Below are positions 48,217-57,411 of a stretch of 57,411 nucleotides of DNA, in pieces. This DNA is from Alphaproteobacteria bacterium. Lineage in GTDB: Bacteria; Pseudomonadota; Alphaproteobacteria; TMED109. Each line of letters starts with the position of its first letter. Within the stretch, counting starts at the first letter, position 1. The notes under the pieces are model-generated. The model worked only from the letters and a program-made list of their open reading frames with translations. It was not told the origin of the DNA and did no database searches. The DNA is taken from assembly GCA_022824395.1 (NCBI GenBank), contig JAJDZX010000133.1, positions 1 through 57,411 of the forward strand. The letters are read 5' to 3'. Made by a program: the position numbers and the translations under genes.

Positions 48217-49869
48217 CTACGCCCCGACCTTCTCTCCGCTCAGCACGAAGCCCTCGTACCCCTTGGCGACGACCTCGTCGCAGACCTTCTTGTACGTGTG
48301 CACGCCGCCCACGTAGGGCATGAAGACGCGGGGCTTGCCCGGGATGTTGGCGCCCATGTACCAGGAGTTGGCCTGGGGATAGAGCGTCGCCTCCGCCACC
48401 TCACGGACGTGGTCCACCCAGTTCTCCTGCGCCTTCGCGGTCGCAACGATCCGCCGCTGACCGTTGCGCCGCATCCGCTCGAGGCACTCGGCGATCCAGT
48501 CCACGTGCATTTCGATCGACAGGATCATCTGGCTCTTGACGCCCGGGCTCTGCGGGCCGGTGACCATGAAGAGATTGGGGACCCCGGCGACCATGAGGCC
48601 AAGGTAGGTGCGCGGCCCACCCGTCCACTGCTCCTCCAGGGTCACCCCGTCCTTCACGCGGATGTCGATCGCGAGCATCGCGCCGGTCATGGCGTCGAAG
48701 CCGGTCGCGAACACGATCGCGTCCAGGTCGAACTCCGCGTCCGTCGTCCGGATCCCCCGCGGCGTGATCGTCTCGATCGGGGTGCTCCTGAGGTCGACGA
48801 GCGACACGTGCGGCTCGTTGTAGGTCTCGAAGTAATTGGTGTCGAGAATCAGGCGTTTCGTGCCGATCGGATGATTGTCGGGACACAGGCGCTCCGCGGT
48901 CACCGGATCCTTCACCGTCTGCCGGATCTTCTCGCGCACGAACTCGGCTGCCGTCTCGTTGGCCTCGCTGTCCTGCAGGAGATCGGTGTACGAGAAGAGG
49001 AAGCTGATGCTGCCGCCCTCCTGCCATTTCGCCTCGTACTGGGCGTGCCGCTCCTCGGCCCCGGCCTCCAGCGCCTTCTTGGTCGGCGGGGGATACCCCG
49101 CGATCCCGAACGGCGTGTCGTACGCGGCGCGGCGACGCTCGGCATAGACGGCCTTGTGCCGGCGCACCTTCTCGGGGTCGTGCAGGTGGTTGCGGGCCGG
49201 CAGGATGAAGTTCGCGGTGCGCTGGAACACGGTCAGCTCGGCCGCCTGCGCGGCGATGTGCGGGATCGACTGGACACCGGACGAACCCGTGCCGACGACG
49301 CCCACCCGCAGGCCGGTGAAGTCGACGCCCTCCTTCGGCCAGAGGCCGGTGTGGTAGCACCGGCCCGTGAACGCATCGAGACCGGGATAGTCCGGCCGGC
49401 GCGGGGTCGAGAGATTGCCGGCCGCCATGATGCAAACCGGCGCCGTGACCCGCTCGCCCGACGCCGTCGTCAACGTCCACAGCAGCGCATCCTCGTCGAA
49501 CTCCGCCGCCGCGATCCGCGTGTTCAGCTGGACATCCCGCATCAGGTCGAACCGCTCGACCACGTGCTCGACGTACTTCAGGATCTCGGGCTGGGTCCCG
49601 TACCGCTCCGGCCACTCCCATTCCTGCTGCAGGTCCTCGTCGAACGAGAAGGAGTACTCGAGGCTCTCGACGTCGCAGCGGCACCCCGGGTACCGGTTCC
49701 AGAACCAGGTGCCGCCGACCCCGTCCCCGGTCTCGTAGGCCCGGACCCTGAGCCCCATCTTGCGCAGGCGGTGGATCGCGTAGAGGCCCGCCACGCCGGC
49801 GCCCACGATCACCACGTCGAAGTCGGCGCCTCGATCCGACAGGAACGGACTGGCTGCGTCGTCCGGCAT
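48217..49869 (-). CDS. Baeyer-Villiger-type flavin monooxygenase
   Basis: A 550-residue class B flavoprotein. FAD motif VGAGVAGLYAIHRL (residues about 21-34), NADPH motif VGTGSSGVQSIPHI and, between them, the BVMO fingerprint FTGRCYHTGLWP. The C-terminal region contains the ATG-like FATGFDAMTGAM element. It inserts oxygen next to a carbonyl (cyclohexanone/phenylacetone type). ATG 49869 has GGAG upstream; the open frame to 50982 is a shadow of the neighbour. It lies 104 bases after the nitronate-monooxygenase-like gene. Confidence 0.93.
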   Translation of the reverse strand: MPDDAASPFLSDRGADFDVVIVGAGVAGLYAIHRLRKMGLRVRAYETGDGVGGTWFWNRYPGCRCDVESLEYSFSFDEDLQQEWEWPERYGTQPEILKYVEHVVERFDLMRDVQLNTRIAAAEFDEDALLWTLTTASGERVTAPVCIMAAGNLSTPRRPDYPGLDAFTGRCYHTGLWPKEGVDFTGLRVGVVGTGSSGVQSIPHIAAQAAELTVFQRTANFILPARNHLHDPEKVRRHKAVYAERRRAAYDTPFGIAGYPPPTKKALEAGAEERHAQYEAKWQEGGSISFLFSYTDLLQDSEANETAAEFVREKIRQTVKDPVTAERLCPDNHPIGTKRLILDTNYFETYNEPHVSLVDLRSTPIETITPRGIRTTDAEFDLDAIVFATGFDAMTGAMLAIDIRVKDGVTLEEQWTGGPRTYLGLMVAGVPNLFMVTGPQSPGVKSQMILSIEMHVDWIAECLERMRRNGQRRIVATAKAQENWVDHVREVAEATLYPQANSWYMGANIPGKPRVFMPYVGGVHTYKKVCDEVVAKGYEGFVLSGEKVGA

Positions 49870-49973
49870 CACGTGTCTCCTCGACACACTCCGGCGGACA
49901 TCGTCCCGGGGAGCGCGTCGGCAGCGTCGACCCGCGACACTATAGGGGTATCGGCGGGCGCGGACGGGGTTGC

Positions 49974-51371
49974 CTAGTCGCCTGTCTGCAGGCGGGCGAC
50001 CAGCTGGCGGACGGTCGGGATGAAGCCGTCCCGGTAGAACGGATCCTCGGCAAACCGCCACGCGTTGTGGCCCGCGAACATGAGCTGCGTGTCCACGTCG
50101 GCGTCGTGCGCGATCTGCTGCAGCGTCTTCTGGATGCAGAAGCTCCGCGGATCGGCCTTCCGGCCGGTGCGGTGATCCTCGTTGTCGGCCCAGTTCGAGA
50201 ACAGGCACTGGGAGAGGCAGCCCATGCAATCGGTCTGATCCTGCCGGATCGTCCGGGCCCGCTCCGGCGTGACGAACACCATCGTCTGCGCCGGGGTCCT
50301 GAGCCCTTCGGTGTACCCGGCCGCCATCCACTCGCGCGCCCGAACCGCATCCGCCGGAGCCATCCAGGCCCGGCGTTTCCGCGCCCCGATCTCGACGGCC
50401 TCGGTGTGTTCGCCTTCCGGCGCGTGCGCAAACGGCACCTGGCGGCGGCTCCGCTGGTCGAGCTCCTCGAGGAACTTGTTCCGAACCGCCGACGAATAGA
50501 ACCCGGTCGGGCTGTGGCGGTGGAGACCGACGTCGCCGGCCTTGAGCGTGAGCAGGCGCTTCTTCCACTGCGGCGAGATCGGGCTCTCGGTGGTCAGCAG
50601 GGGCCGCGTGCCGAACTGGAACGCGACCGGCCCCAGCTCGGGATTGTCGATCCAGTCCGCCCAGTCGCGGAGGTACCAGACCCCGCCCGCGATGATGATG
50701 GGCGTGTCCACGAGACCGACGGCCGACATTTCCCGGCGGAGCGCCGACACGCGTGGATACGGCGGTTCCGGCTGTTTCGGATCCTCGGCGTTCGACAGCC
50801 CGTTGTGTCCGCCGGCCAGCCACGGATCCTCGTAGACGACGCCGCCCAGCCATTCCGGGTTGCGATGGTACGAGCGCTTGAACAGCACGCGGAAGGCGCG
50901 CGCCGAACTCACGATCGGGTAGTAGTACACCCCGAACCGGGCCGCGATCTCGCTGAGCTTGTACGGCATGCCGGCGCCGCACGTCACGCCGTGGATCAGC
51001 CCCTTGGCGCGCGCCAGGATGCCCTCGAGAACCCGGCGGGCGCCGCCCATTTCCCAGAGGATGTTGACGTGGAGCCGGCCTTCGCCGCGCCGCTCCTCAT
51101 GGGCGATCTGCGCCTGGGCCACGCCGCCGTCGATCGCGTACCGGACCAGCTCCTCGTGGCGTTCGGCACGGGTCCGGCCCGAATAGACCTGCGGGATGAT
51201 GCGCCCTTTCGCGTCGAGCGAATCCGCGTTCACGCCGGAGAACGTGCCGACCCCGCCGGCGAACGCCCACGCCCCCGCGCTCCTGCCGTTGGTCACCGAG
51301 ATGCCCTTGCCCCCCTCGATCAGGGGCAGGATCTCCCGGCCGGCCATGCGGATCGCGTTCAAGGGCTTCAT
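49974..51371 (-). CDS. Nitronate-monooxygenase-like flavoprotein with a C-terminal cysteine cluster
   Basis: A 465-residue TIM-barrel FMN protein of the 2-nitropropane dioxygenase/enoyl-reductase group: VTNGRSAGAWAFAGGVGTFS, GLIHGVTCGAGMPYKL, PIIIAGGVWYLRDWADWI and GPVAFQFGTRPLLTTESP. After the barrel it carries Cys382-x2-Cys385-x3-Cys389 and Cys412 (DCMGCLSQC, then SFC). That spacing resembles the [4Fe-4S] site of 2,4-dienoyl-CoA reductase-like flavoenzymes and is not standard in nitronate monooxygenases. It may be a reductase or dehydrogenase. It starts 31 bases after pnp. Confidence 0.8.
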   Translation of the reverse strand: MKPLNAIRMAGREILPLIEGGKGISVTNGRSAGAWAFAGGVGTFSGVNADSLDAKGRIIPQVYSGRTRAERHEELVRYAIDGGVAQAQIAHEERRGEGRLHVNILWEMGGARRVLEGILARAKGLIHGVTCGAGMPYKLSEIAARFGVYYYPIVSSARAFRVLFKRSYHRNPEWLGGVVYEDPWLAGGHNGLSNAEDPKQPEPPYPRVSALRREMSAVGLVDTPIIIAGGVWYLRDWADWIDNPELGPVAFQFGTRPLLTTESPISPQWKKRLLTLKAGDVGLHRHSPTGFYSSAVRNKFLEELDQRSRRQVPFAHAPEGEHTEAVEIGARKRRAWMAPADAVRAREWMAAGYTEGLRTPAQTMVFVTPERARTIRQDQTDCMGCLSQCLFSNWADNEDHRTGRKADPRSFCIQKTLQQIAHDADVDTQLMFAGHNAWRFAEDPFYRDGFIPTVRQLVARLQTGD

Positions 51372-51402
51372 GCGTCGACCTCCCGGGCGCGGGGCTCCCA
51401 GT

Positions 51403-53556
51403 CTACTCCCAAGCCGGCGGACGGCGGCGGCGGGCGGGCTCCGGCGCCGGCTTGGCGCGGTTGGCCAAATCCTCGCCGGTCTCCTGATCCACCGCCTTCA
51501 TCGAGAGGCGCACCCGGCCGCGGTCGTCGACCTCGATCACCTTGACCTTCACCTCGTCGCCCTCCTGGACGACGTCCGTTACCGAGCGCACGCGCCGCGG
51601 CACCAGTTCGCTGATGTGGACCAGGCCGTCGCGCTTCCCGAAGAAGTTCACGAACGCCCCGAAATCCACCACCTTCACGACCGTGCCATCGTAGATGCCC
51701 CCGATTTCGGGTTCGGCCACGATGCTGTTGATTTCCTTGAGCGCGACGTCGATCGACTCCTGGCTGTTGGAGGCGATCTGGACGGCGCCGTCGTCGCTCA
51801 CGTCGACGGTGGCGCCCGACGTCGCGCAGATCTCGCGGATGATCTTGCCGCCCGGGCCGATGATCTCGCGGATCCGGTCGACCGGAATCTTGATGCTGAC
51901 GATCTTGGGCGCGTGGGCGCTCATCTGCGAGCGGGCGCTGCCCAGCGCCCCTTCCATCGCGTCCAGGATGTGGAAACGCCCGTCGCGCGCCTGGCCGAGC
52001 GCCGTCTGCATGATCTCCTCGGTGATGCCGGTGATCTTGATGTCCATCTGCAGCGAGGTGATCCCGTCGCGGGTCCCCGCCACCTTGAAGTCCATGTCGC
52101 CGAGGTGGTCCTCGTCGCCCAGGATGTCCGACAGGACGGCGAACCGGTCGCCTTCCTTGATCAGCCCCATCGCGATCCCCGCCACCGGGCGCGCCACCGG
52201 GACGCCGGCGTCCATCAGGGCCAGCGACGATCCGCAGACGGTCGCCATCGAGGACGACCCGTTCGATTCGGTGATCTCGGAAATCACACGCATCGTGTAG
52301 GGGAACGTCTCGGCATCCGGCAGCAGCGGCCGCAGGGCCCGCCACGCGAGCTTGCCGTGGCCGATTTCTCGGCGGCCGGGGCCGAACATCCGGCCGGTCT
52401 CGCCGACCGAGTACGGCGGGAAGTTGTAGTGGAGCATGAACCGCTCGCGGGCGACTCCGTCCAGCGATTCGACCACCTGCTCGTCGGGCGTGGTGCCGAG
52501 GGTGACGCTGACCAGTGCCTGCGTCTCGCCACGCGTGAACAGCGCCGATCCGTGCGTGCGCGTGAGCAGGCCGGCCCGGCATTCGATCGGGCGGACGGTC
52601 CGCACGTCGCGCCCGTCGATCCGGGTGCCGGTATCGAGGATGGCGGAGCGGACGATGTCCTTCTCGAGCTTCTTCAGTGCGTCCGCCACCGCGGTCGCGT
52701 CGTGATCCTCGCCCGCCCGCTCGGCGACGTCGGCGCGCACCGCCGCCACCTGCTCGACCCGCTTCTGCTTTTCCTGCACCTGGTAGGCGGCCTGCAGCCC
52801 CTCGCCGCCGGCCTCGGCGACGAACGCCTGCACGGCGCTGTGATCGTCCGCCTCCGCGGCCGCCCAGGGCTCCCGGGCCGCCCGCTCGGCAAGGCGCATG
52901 ATGGCGTCGATCACCGGCTGCATCTGCTCGTGGCCGAACATGACGGCCCCCAGCATGGTCTCCTCGGACAGCTCGTCGGCCTGCGATTCCACCATCAGCA
53001 CGCCGTCGCGGGTGCCCGCCACGACCAGGTCGAGGTGACCGTCGGCGAGCTCGGCAATCGGCGGATTGAGCACATAGGCGCCGCCCGCAAAGCCGACGCG
53101 GGCACCGGCGATCGGACCCAGGAACGGTGCGCCCGAGAGCGACAGCGCCGCGGATGCGCCGACCATGGCCGGGATATCGGGGTCGTTCTCGAGATCGGCG
53201 CTCAGCACGGTGCAGATGATCTGCGTTTCGTTGCGGAATCCCGCCGGGAAGAGGGGGCGGATGGGCCGGTCGATGAGTCGCGAGGTCAGCGTCTCCTTCT
53301 CCGACGGCCGCCCCTCGCGCTTGAAGAACCCGCCGGGAATGCGGCCGGCGGCCGACATCTTCTCCTGATAGTTGACCGTGAGCGGAAAGAAGTCGGCGCC
53401 TTCGCGGACTTCCTTCCGTGCCACGGCGGTGCACAGCACCTGGGTCTCCCCGTAGGTGACCAGAACCGCTCCGTCTGCCTGCCGGGCCATCTGCCCGGTC
53501 TCGATTACGAGGGGGCGTCCGCCCCAATCGATTTCCTCACGCTGGATATTGAACAT
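51403..53556 (-). CDS. pnp: Polyribonucleotide nucleotidyltransferase (PNPase)
   Basis: A 717-residue phosphorolytic exoribonuclease of the degradosome. It has two RNase PH domains ([18 protein letters not shown] early; [20 protein letters not shown] in the second, with the catalytic [10 protein letters not shown]), then a KH domain ([16 protein letters not shown]) and an S1 domain ([20 protein letters not shown]). The start ATG 53556 lies 175 bases after rpsO. The leader holds a hairpin that could serve autoregulation by RNase III cleavage, as known in E. coli. Confidence 0.97.
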   Translation of the reverse strand: MFNIQREEIDWGGRPLVIETGQMARQADGAVLVTYGETQVLCTAVARKEVREGADFFPLTVNYQEKMSAAGRIPGGFFKREGRPSEKETLTSRLIDRPIRPLFPAGFRNETQIICTVLSADLENDPDIPAMVGASAALSLSGAPFLGPIAGARVGFAGGAYVLNPPIAELADGHLDLVVAGTRDGVLMVESQADELSEETMLGAVMFGHEQMQPVIDAIMRLAERAAREPWAAAEADDHSAVQAFVAEAGGEGLQAAYQVQEKQKRVEQVAAVRADVAERAGEDHDATAVADALKKLEKDIVRSAILDTGTRIDGRDVRTVRPIECRAGLLTRTHGSALFTRGETQALVSVTLGTTPDEQVVESLDGVARERFMLHYNFPPYSVGETGRMFGPGRREIGHGKLAWRALRPLLPDAETFPYTMRVISEITESNGSSSMATVCGSSLALMDAGVPVARPVAGIAMGLIKEGDRFAVLSDILGDEDHLGDMDFKVAGTRDGITSLQMDIKITGITEEIMQTALGQARDGRFHILDAMEGALGSARSQMSAHAPKIVSIKIPVDRIREIIGPGGKIIREICATSGATVDVSDDGAVQIASNSQESIDVALKEINSIVAEPEIGGIYDGTVVKVVDFGAFVNFFGKRDGLVHISELVPRRVRSVTDVVQEGDEVKVKVIEVDDRGRVRLSMKAVDQETGEDLANRAKPAPEPARRRRPPAWE

Positions 53557-53660
53557 GGAATTGAACGCTCCTCTTCACGTTTCGGGGCCAGACCATCTGC
53601 GTCCGGCCAGCAGGCGTTTCGTCCGGTCGCCTGATCCGGACACGCCCGCGACATGTGTGC

Positions 53661-53681
53661 GCCGGCGCACAATCCGCCGGC
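53661..53681 (-). promoter_or_regulatory. Hairpin in the rpsO-pnp leader
   Basis: GCCGGCG (53661-53667) pairs with CGCCGGC (53675-53681) across a seven-base loop. It is in the 175-base gap between rpsO and pnp, where enteric bacteria have an rpsO terminator and an RNase III-cleaved stem-loop controlling pnp. No T-run follows, so a processing site is as likely as a terminator. Confidence 0.45.
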
Positions 53682-53731
53682 ATCCGGAGAGACGCACGCC
53701 GGTCAAGCCCGGCCCGGTCTTTCACGGACAG

Positions 53732-54001
53732 CTATTTCCTCAGATTGAGACGGCGAAGGATTTCCTGGTACTTGGCCTCGTCGGCCCGCTGCAGGTAGTC
53801 GAGCAGCCGGCGGCGCGAGTTCACCATGCCGACCAGCCCCCGTCGGGAGTCGGCGTCCTTGTGATTCGTCTTGCAGTGCTCGGTGAGATTGTTGATCCGT
53901 TCCGTGAGGATCGCGATCTGGACTTCGGGCGAGCCCGTATCGGCCCCGTCCCGGCCGTAGTCGGAGATGAGCGCCGTCTTGCGCTCGGCTGTAATCGACA
54001 T
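53732..54001 (-). CDS. rpsO: 30S ribosomal protein S15
   Basis: An 89-residue protein identical in length to typical S15 and with the conserved [20 protein letters not shown] and the [14 protein letters not shown] 16S rRNA-binding region, ending in [20 protein letters not shown]. It binds 16S rRNA helices 20-22 early in 30S assembly. The ATG shares one base with the truB stop (TGATG at 54001), so it is translationally coupled to truB. An open frame upstream to 54112 is only the truB shadow. Confidence 0.97.
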   Translation of the reverse strand: MSITAERKTALISDYGRDGADTGSPEVQIAILTERINNLTEHCKTNHKDADSRRGLVGMVNSRRRLLDYLQRADEAKYQEILRRLNLRK

Positions 54002-54933
54002 CAACTGTTCCCTTCGGACCGATTGCGCATCCCCGGATCCATCCGGAAGACCCGCCGGGGAGAAAACTCCCGGTTGCTCCACTGGCCGATCGCCACGGCC
54101 CGGCCGGCGCAAGCGGCGACGACCGCGCCCTCCCCGATGGACTTGCAGGGGACTTGCTCCGGACAGACGCGGCCACCCTGCCGGGCGCGTGCCGCTTCCC
54201 TCTCCGTCATTTCCAGCACCGGGATGCCGGCCAGTGCTGCCTCGAGGGGCAGTAGTTCCGCACCAACCCCCCCTTTATCCGCGATTGCGGCAAGTTCTGC
54301 AACCGTCACCGCCTCGTCCTCGCCGAAGCGGCCGGCCCGGGTTCGCCGCAGCATCGCCACGTGGCCCTCGGTCCCGAGCGCCCGGGCGAGGTCCCGTGCC
54401 AGGCTCCGGACATAGGTCCCCTTGCCGCAGACCAGGCGGAAATCCGCGTGATCGGCGTCCGGCACCGCGACCAGTTCCAGCTCGTGCACGTCGACCTGCC
54501 GCGCGGCCGGCTCGACCGCCGTCCCCGCCCGGGCCAGGGCGTACGCGCGGCGCCCGCCAACGTGGACCGCCGAGTACGCCGGCGGAACCTGCGAGATGGT
54601 GCCCGTGAACGCCGGCAACGCCCGGCGGATCGCCGCCGGTGCGGGCCGGGCCGGGCTCCGGGCCGTCACCGAGCCGCCGGCGTCGAGGGTGTCGCGAGCC
54701 TCGCCCCAGCGGAGGCGGAACCGGTAGGCCTTGGTGCCCGCCATCGCCCACTGCACCGTCTTGGTGGCCTCGCCGAGCGCAATCGGCAGGACTCCCGTGG
54801 CGAGCGGATCGAGCGTGCCCGCGTGGCCCGCCTTCGCGGCGCCGAGCAACCGCTTTACCTGGGCCACCGCCCGGGCGGAGGACATGCCGGCAGGCTTGTC
54901 GAGAACGAGCCAGCCGGTCGGCTCAGGCGGCAT
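54001..54933 (-). CDS. truB: tRNA pseudouridine-55 synthase TruB
   Basis: A 310-residue pseudouridine synthase for U55 of tRNAs. The catalytic motif is [19 protein letters not shown] (Asp nucleophile in TLDPLA). [16 protein letters not shown] is the classical N-terminus, and the [19 protein letters not shown] segment is family-typical. Its start overlaps the rbfA stop by 11 bases. Part of the infB-rbfA-truB-rpsO-pnp operon. Confidence 0.97.
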   Translation of the reverse strand: MPPEPTGWLVLDKPAGMSSARAVAQVKRLLGAAKAGHAGTLDPLATGVLPIALGEATKTVQWAMAGTKAYRFRLRWGEARDTLDAGGSVTARSPARPAPAAIRRALPAFTGTISQVPPAYSAVHVGGRRAYALARAGTAVEPAARQVDVHELELVAVPDADHADFRLVCGKGTYVRSLARDLARALGTEGHVAMLRRTRAGRFGEDEAVTVAELAAIADKGGVGAELLPLEAALAGIPVLEMTEREAARARQGGRVCPEQVPCKSIGEGAVVAACAGRAVAIGQWSNREFSPRRVFRMDPGMRNRSEGNS

Positions 54934-55306
54934 CAGCCGTTGGCGGCGGATCGAGCAGGCGGTCTAGGTCGGCGGCCCGGTCCAGCAGCTGGTCCAGCCG
55001 GAAATGGAGTTTCGGCGCATAGCGCAGGCGCGCCTGGCGCGCGACCGCCCCCGCGATGTACGGCGCTGCCCGTTCGAGGCGCTCCAGCAGCTCGGCCGGC
55101 GCCTCCGCCGGGTCCGCGCCGAACGGCAGGATGAAGACGTCGGCGTGCCGGAGGTCCGCGCTCATGCGGACCTCGAGGACGGTGACGTTGGTCGCGCGCA
55201 GCACCGGGTCCCGGAGCGAATCGCCCCTGAACACGTGGGCCAGGGCTTCCTGGACCGCGCGCCCCACCCGGTACTTCCGGGCGCTCTCCCATCGACCTGC
55301 CGCCAC
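54923..55306 (-). CDS. rbfA: Ribosome-binding factor A
   Basis: A 127-residue KH-like 30S maturation factor. RVGRAVQEALAHVFRGDSLR near the N-terminus and LRHADVFILPFG in the middle are family-typical. The GTG start at 55306 is five bases after the infB stop; the frame stays open upstream to 56185 only as a shadow of infB. It acts late in 30S assembly with the other genes of this operon. Confidence 0.93.
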   Translation of the reverse strand: MAAGRWESARKYRVGRAVQEALAHVFRGDSLRDPVLRATNVTVLEVRMSADLRHADVFILPFGADPAEAPAELLERLERAAPYIAGAVARQARLRYAPKLHFRLDQLLDRAADLDRLLDPPPTADAA

Positions 55307-55311
55307 GGCCG

Positions 55312-57411
55312 TCAGTCTCCCAGGGTGCGCCGTTCCTCGCGGGCCACGAAGCACTCGATGACATCGTCGGCCCGGATGTCCTCGTAGTTCTCGAACGACA
55401 TGCCGCATTCGGTGCCGGAGCGCACCTCGTCCACGTCGTCCTTGAACCGCTTGAGGGTGGCCAGCGTGCCGGTGTGGATGACAACGTTGTCGCGGAGCAG
55501 GCGCACCTTGGCGCCCCGCCGAACCACGCCCTCGGTCACCTCGCAGCCCGCGACGTTGCCGATCTTGCTGACCTGGAACACCTGCTTGATGCGGGCATAG
55601 CCGAGGAAGTCCTCGCGGATCTCGGGCGCGAGCAGGTCGGAGAGCATGGAGCGGACGTCGTCGATCAGTTCGTGGATGAGCCCGAAGTAACGGATGTCGA
55701 CACCCTGGCGACGCGCCAGCTGCCGCGACACCGCGTCCGCCCGGACGTTGAAACCGATCACCAGCGCCGGCGTCGCGGCCGCCAGGGTCACGTCCGATTC
55801 GGTGATCGCACCGACCCCCTGGAACAGGATCTGGCAGCCCACCTCCTCGGTGGTCAGCGCCCCCAACGCCTGGGCGATCGCCTGCAGCGATCCATGGGCG
55901 TCCGCCTTGATGATGACGGCCACCGTCTGGCGCTGGTCGGTGCCCATGCTCCGGAGCATCTCCTCGACGGTGGCGCCCTTCGCCAGCGCCGCCACCCGCT
56001 TCTGCTTCTCGATGCGCTCGCGGTACTCGCTGACTTCCCGGGCCCTGGCGTCGCTCTTGACCACGACGAACTCGTCGCCCGCTTCGGGGACCTCGCTCAG
56101 GCCCAGCATCTCGACCGGCACCGACGGCGCCGCTCCCTGGACCTTCGCACCGCGCTCGTCGGCGAGGGCGCGGACCCGGCCCCACTTCGACCCCGCCACC
56201 ACGATGTCGCCGACCCGGAGGGTGCCGCGCTGCACCAGCAGCGTCGCGACCACGCCGCGGCCCCGGTCGAGCCGGGCCTCGATGACGACGCCCTCGGCGG
56301 TGCGCTCGGGGTTGGCCTTCAGGTCGGCCATCTCCGCCTGGAGCAGGATCGCGTTGATCAGGCCGTCGAGGTTGATCTTCTTGGTCGCCGAGACCTCAAC
56401 CGGAATGACGTCGCCGCCGTGGTCCTCGGTGATGATCTCGTGCTGCAACAGCTGGCTCTTCACCCGCTCCGGATCGGCACCCGGGGTGTCGATCTTGTTG
56501 ATCGCGAGCACGATCTGCTTCTCGGCGGCGCGGGCATGCTGTGCGGCCTCGATCGTCTGGGCCATCACTCCGTCGTCGGCGGCCACGACCAGCACGACGA
56601 TATCCGTCACGTCGGCCCCGCGTGCCCGCATCGCCGTGAAGGCGGCGTGCCCCGGGGTGTCGATGAACGTGATCTTCTGGCCGCTCTCCGTCGTCACCTG
56701 ATACGCGCCCACGTGCTGTGTGATCCCGCCGGCCTCCTTGGCCGCCACGTCCGTCGAGCGGAGGGCGTCGAGGATCGATGTCTTGCCGTGATCGACATGG
56801 CCCATCACGGTCACGACGGGGCTGCGTGCGATCAGGTCCTCGGGCCGGTCGTCCGCCGCCTTGAGACCGATCTCGACGTCCGCGGCCGACACCCGCTTTA
56901 CGCGGTGGCCGAGTTCGCCGACCACGAGCTCCGCGGTGTCGGCATCGATGGTCTGGGTGACCGTCGCCATGACGCCGAGGCCCATCAGGGTCTTGACCAC
57001 CTCGGCGCTCCGCACGGCCATCCGGTTGGCCAGCTCCTGCACGGTGATGGCTTCCGGGACCACGACCTCGCGGACGACCTTCTGGGCCGCGCTGCCCTGC
57101 GCCCGGCGCTGGGCCTGCCGCTCACGCTCGCGCGCCCGTCGGACCGAGGCCAGCGAGCGCTGCCGCTCCGTGTCGTCGAGCGCCTGCTGGACGGTGATCT
57201 TGCCGGAGCGCCGACGCTCGGCCTGCTCGGCCCGGTTCGCCTGTTTGCGGGCCTCCCGGCGGGGCCGGCTGCGGGGCTTGCGGGTGCGCTCCGTCGTCTC
57301 CGGCGGGCGCGGTCCGGCCGGTCGTGGCGCACCCGACCGCGGAGCAGCGGGACGCTGGCCCTGACCGTGCCCGGCCGGGCGCGGACCGGGCGGGCGGGGA
57401 CCCGCCGAGCG
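55312..57411 (-). CDS. infB: Translation initiation factor IF-2 (5' part outside window)
   Basis: C-terminal 700 residues of IF-2. The window edge removes the N-terminus; the frame is open to 57411 without a start. From the right: a basic low-complexity region rich in Pro, Ala and Arg, then RSLASVRRARERERQAQRRA, the IF2-N motif VPEAITVQELANRMAVRSAE, the GTPase G1 GHVDHGKTSILDAL, G3 DTPGHAAF and G4 NKID, and finally domains that bind fMet-tRNA. The gene heads the leftward rbfA-truB-rpsO-pnp run. Confidence 0.97.
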   Translation of the reverse strand, partial: RSAGPRPPGPRPAGHGQGQRPAAPRSGAPRPAGPRPPETTERTRKPRSRPRREARKQANRAEQAERRRSGKITVQQALDDTERQRSLASVRRARERERQAQRRAQGSAAQKVVREVVVPEAITVQELANRMAVRSAEVVKTLMGLGVMATVTQTIDADTAELVVGELGHRVKRVSAADVEIGLKAADDRPEDLIARSPVVTVMGHVDHGKTSILDALRSTDVAAKEAGGITQHVGAYQVTTESGQKITFIDTPGHAAFTAMRARGADVTDIVVLVVAADDGVMAQTIEAAQHARAAEKQIVLAINKIDTPGADPERVKSQLLQHEIITEDHGGDVIPVEVSATKKINLDGLINAILLQAEMADLKANPERTAEGVVIEARLDRGRGVVATLLVQRGTLRVGDIVVAGSKWGRVRALADERGAKVQGAAPSVPVEMLGLSEVPEAGDEFVVVKSDARAREVSEYRERIEKQKRVAALAKGATVEEMLRSMGTDQRQTVAVIIKADAHGSLQAIAQALGALTTEEVGCQILFQGVGAITESDVTLAAATPALVIGFNVRADAVSRQLARRQGVDIRYFGLIHELIDDVRSMLSDLLAPEIREDFLGYARIKQVFQVSKIGNVAGCEVTEGVVRRGAKVRLLRDNVVIHTGTLATLKRFKDDVDEVRSGTECGMSFENYEDIRADDVIECFVAREERRTLGD

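Noticed and set aside
51196..53634. Long rightward frame of 812 codons opposite pnp
   Set aside because: It is antisense to pnp, composed of Arg/His/Pro-rich shadow sequence from high-GC codons, without any domain.
1..57411. tRNA, rRNA, riboswitch or attachment sites
   Set aside because: Gaps were scanned by eye for tRNA T-loops, B12 boxes and obvious att core repeats; none was convincing. A covariance-model search would be needed to exclude small RNAs.

Overview
The window looks like a GC-rich alphaproteobacterial chromosome segment, probably from an uncultured lineage; the sequence does not fix the genus. The evidence is the housekeeping block infB-rbfA-truB-rpsO-pnp at the right end, an alpha-type IF2 N-terminal region, a Coq7/DsbB/YqaA-type DedA cluster (ubiquinone and disulfide chemistry of an aerobic Gram-negative), and many secreted or periplasmic redox enzymes.

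Layout. (1) 1-13.6 kb is an accessory island with visibly less GC-biased codon use. It has a deleted IS630 transposase, an Mrr-type endonuclease, a methyltransferase-HNH fusion, a leftward operon of XRE/ImmA-IrrE protein, PIN nuclease and MrfA-like DEAH helicase, a GST, a small membrane coiled-coil protein, a DUF433 antitoxin-like gene and a HipBA pair with three phased operators. It also carries decayed fragments of dsbB, coq7 and an amino-acid permease. (2) 13.7-21.5 kb is one leftward run: M20 amidohydrolase, a peptide-type ABC importer, YqaA/DedA, dsbB, coq7. (3) 21.7-24.7 kb is a rightward, tightly overlapped run: PduO-type adenosyltransferase, uronate-dehydrogenase-like protein, DUF35 protein and a thiolase-fold protein without the usual active-site Cys. 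(4) 25-29.8 kb is a toxin-antitoxin cluster: Fic, Phd-VapC, HTH-PIN, an orphan MbcA/ParS-like antitoxin and a DUF488 protein. (5) 30-37.6 kb holds a secreted repeat protein, a three-gene nitrile-hydratase/thiocyanate-hydrolase-like enzyme, an AbrB-like orphan, a PQQ dehydrogenase with lanthanide-type residues plus its cytochrome c, a cadherin-like secreted protein, and small DUF4258-like/DUF2283/BrnA-like genes. (6) 37.8-51.4 kb is catabolic: an SDR, a complete larCEBA set (nickel-pincer cofactor synthesis and LarA enzyme), a Rieske oxygenase, a secreted cyclase-family hydrolase, another SDR, a GFA protein, a D-2-hydroxyacid dehydrogenase, a Baeyer-Villiger-type monooxygenase and a nitronate-monooxygenase-like protein with an apparent Fe-S cysteine set. 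(7) 51.4-57.4 kb is the translation/RNA-decay operon; infB runs off the window.

How it fits together. The left island is best read as a defence/addiction island that has captured or retained pieces of redox genes. The most system-like unit is the leftward XRE-ImmA / PIN / helicase operon beside the methyltransferase-HNH fusion and Mrr. The middle suggests use of unusual small metabolites through metal- or cofactor-demanding enzymes: nickel-pincer LarA, Co-type nitrile-hydratase-like centre, predicted lanthanide-PQQ dehydrogenase, Rieske protein. Gene calls rest on reading motifs and overlaps by eye; no database search was possible.
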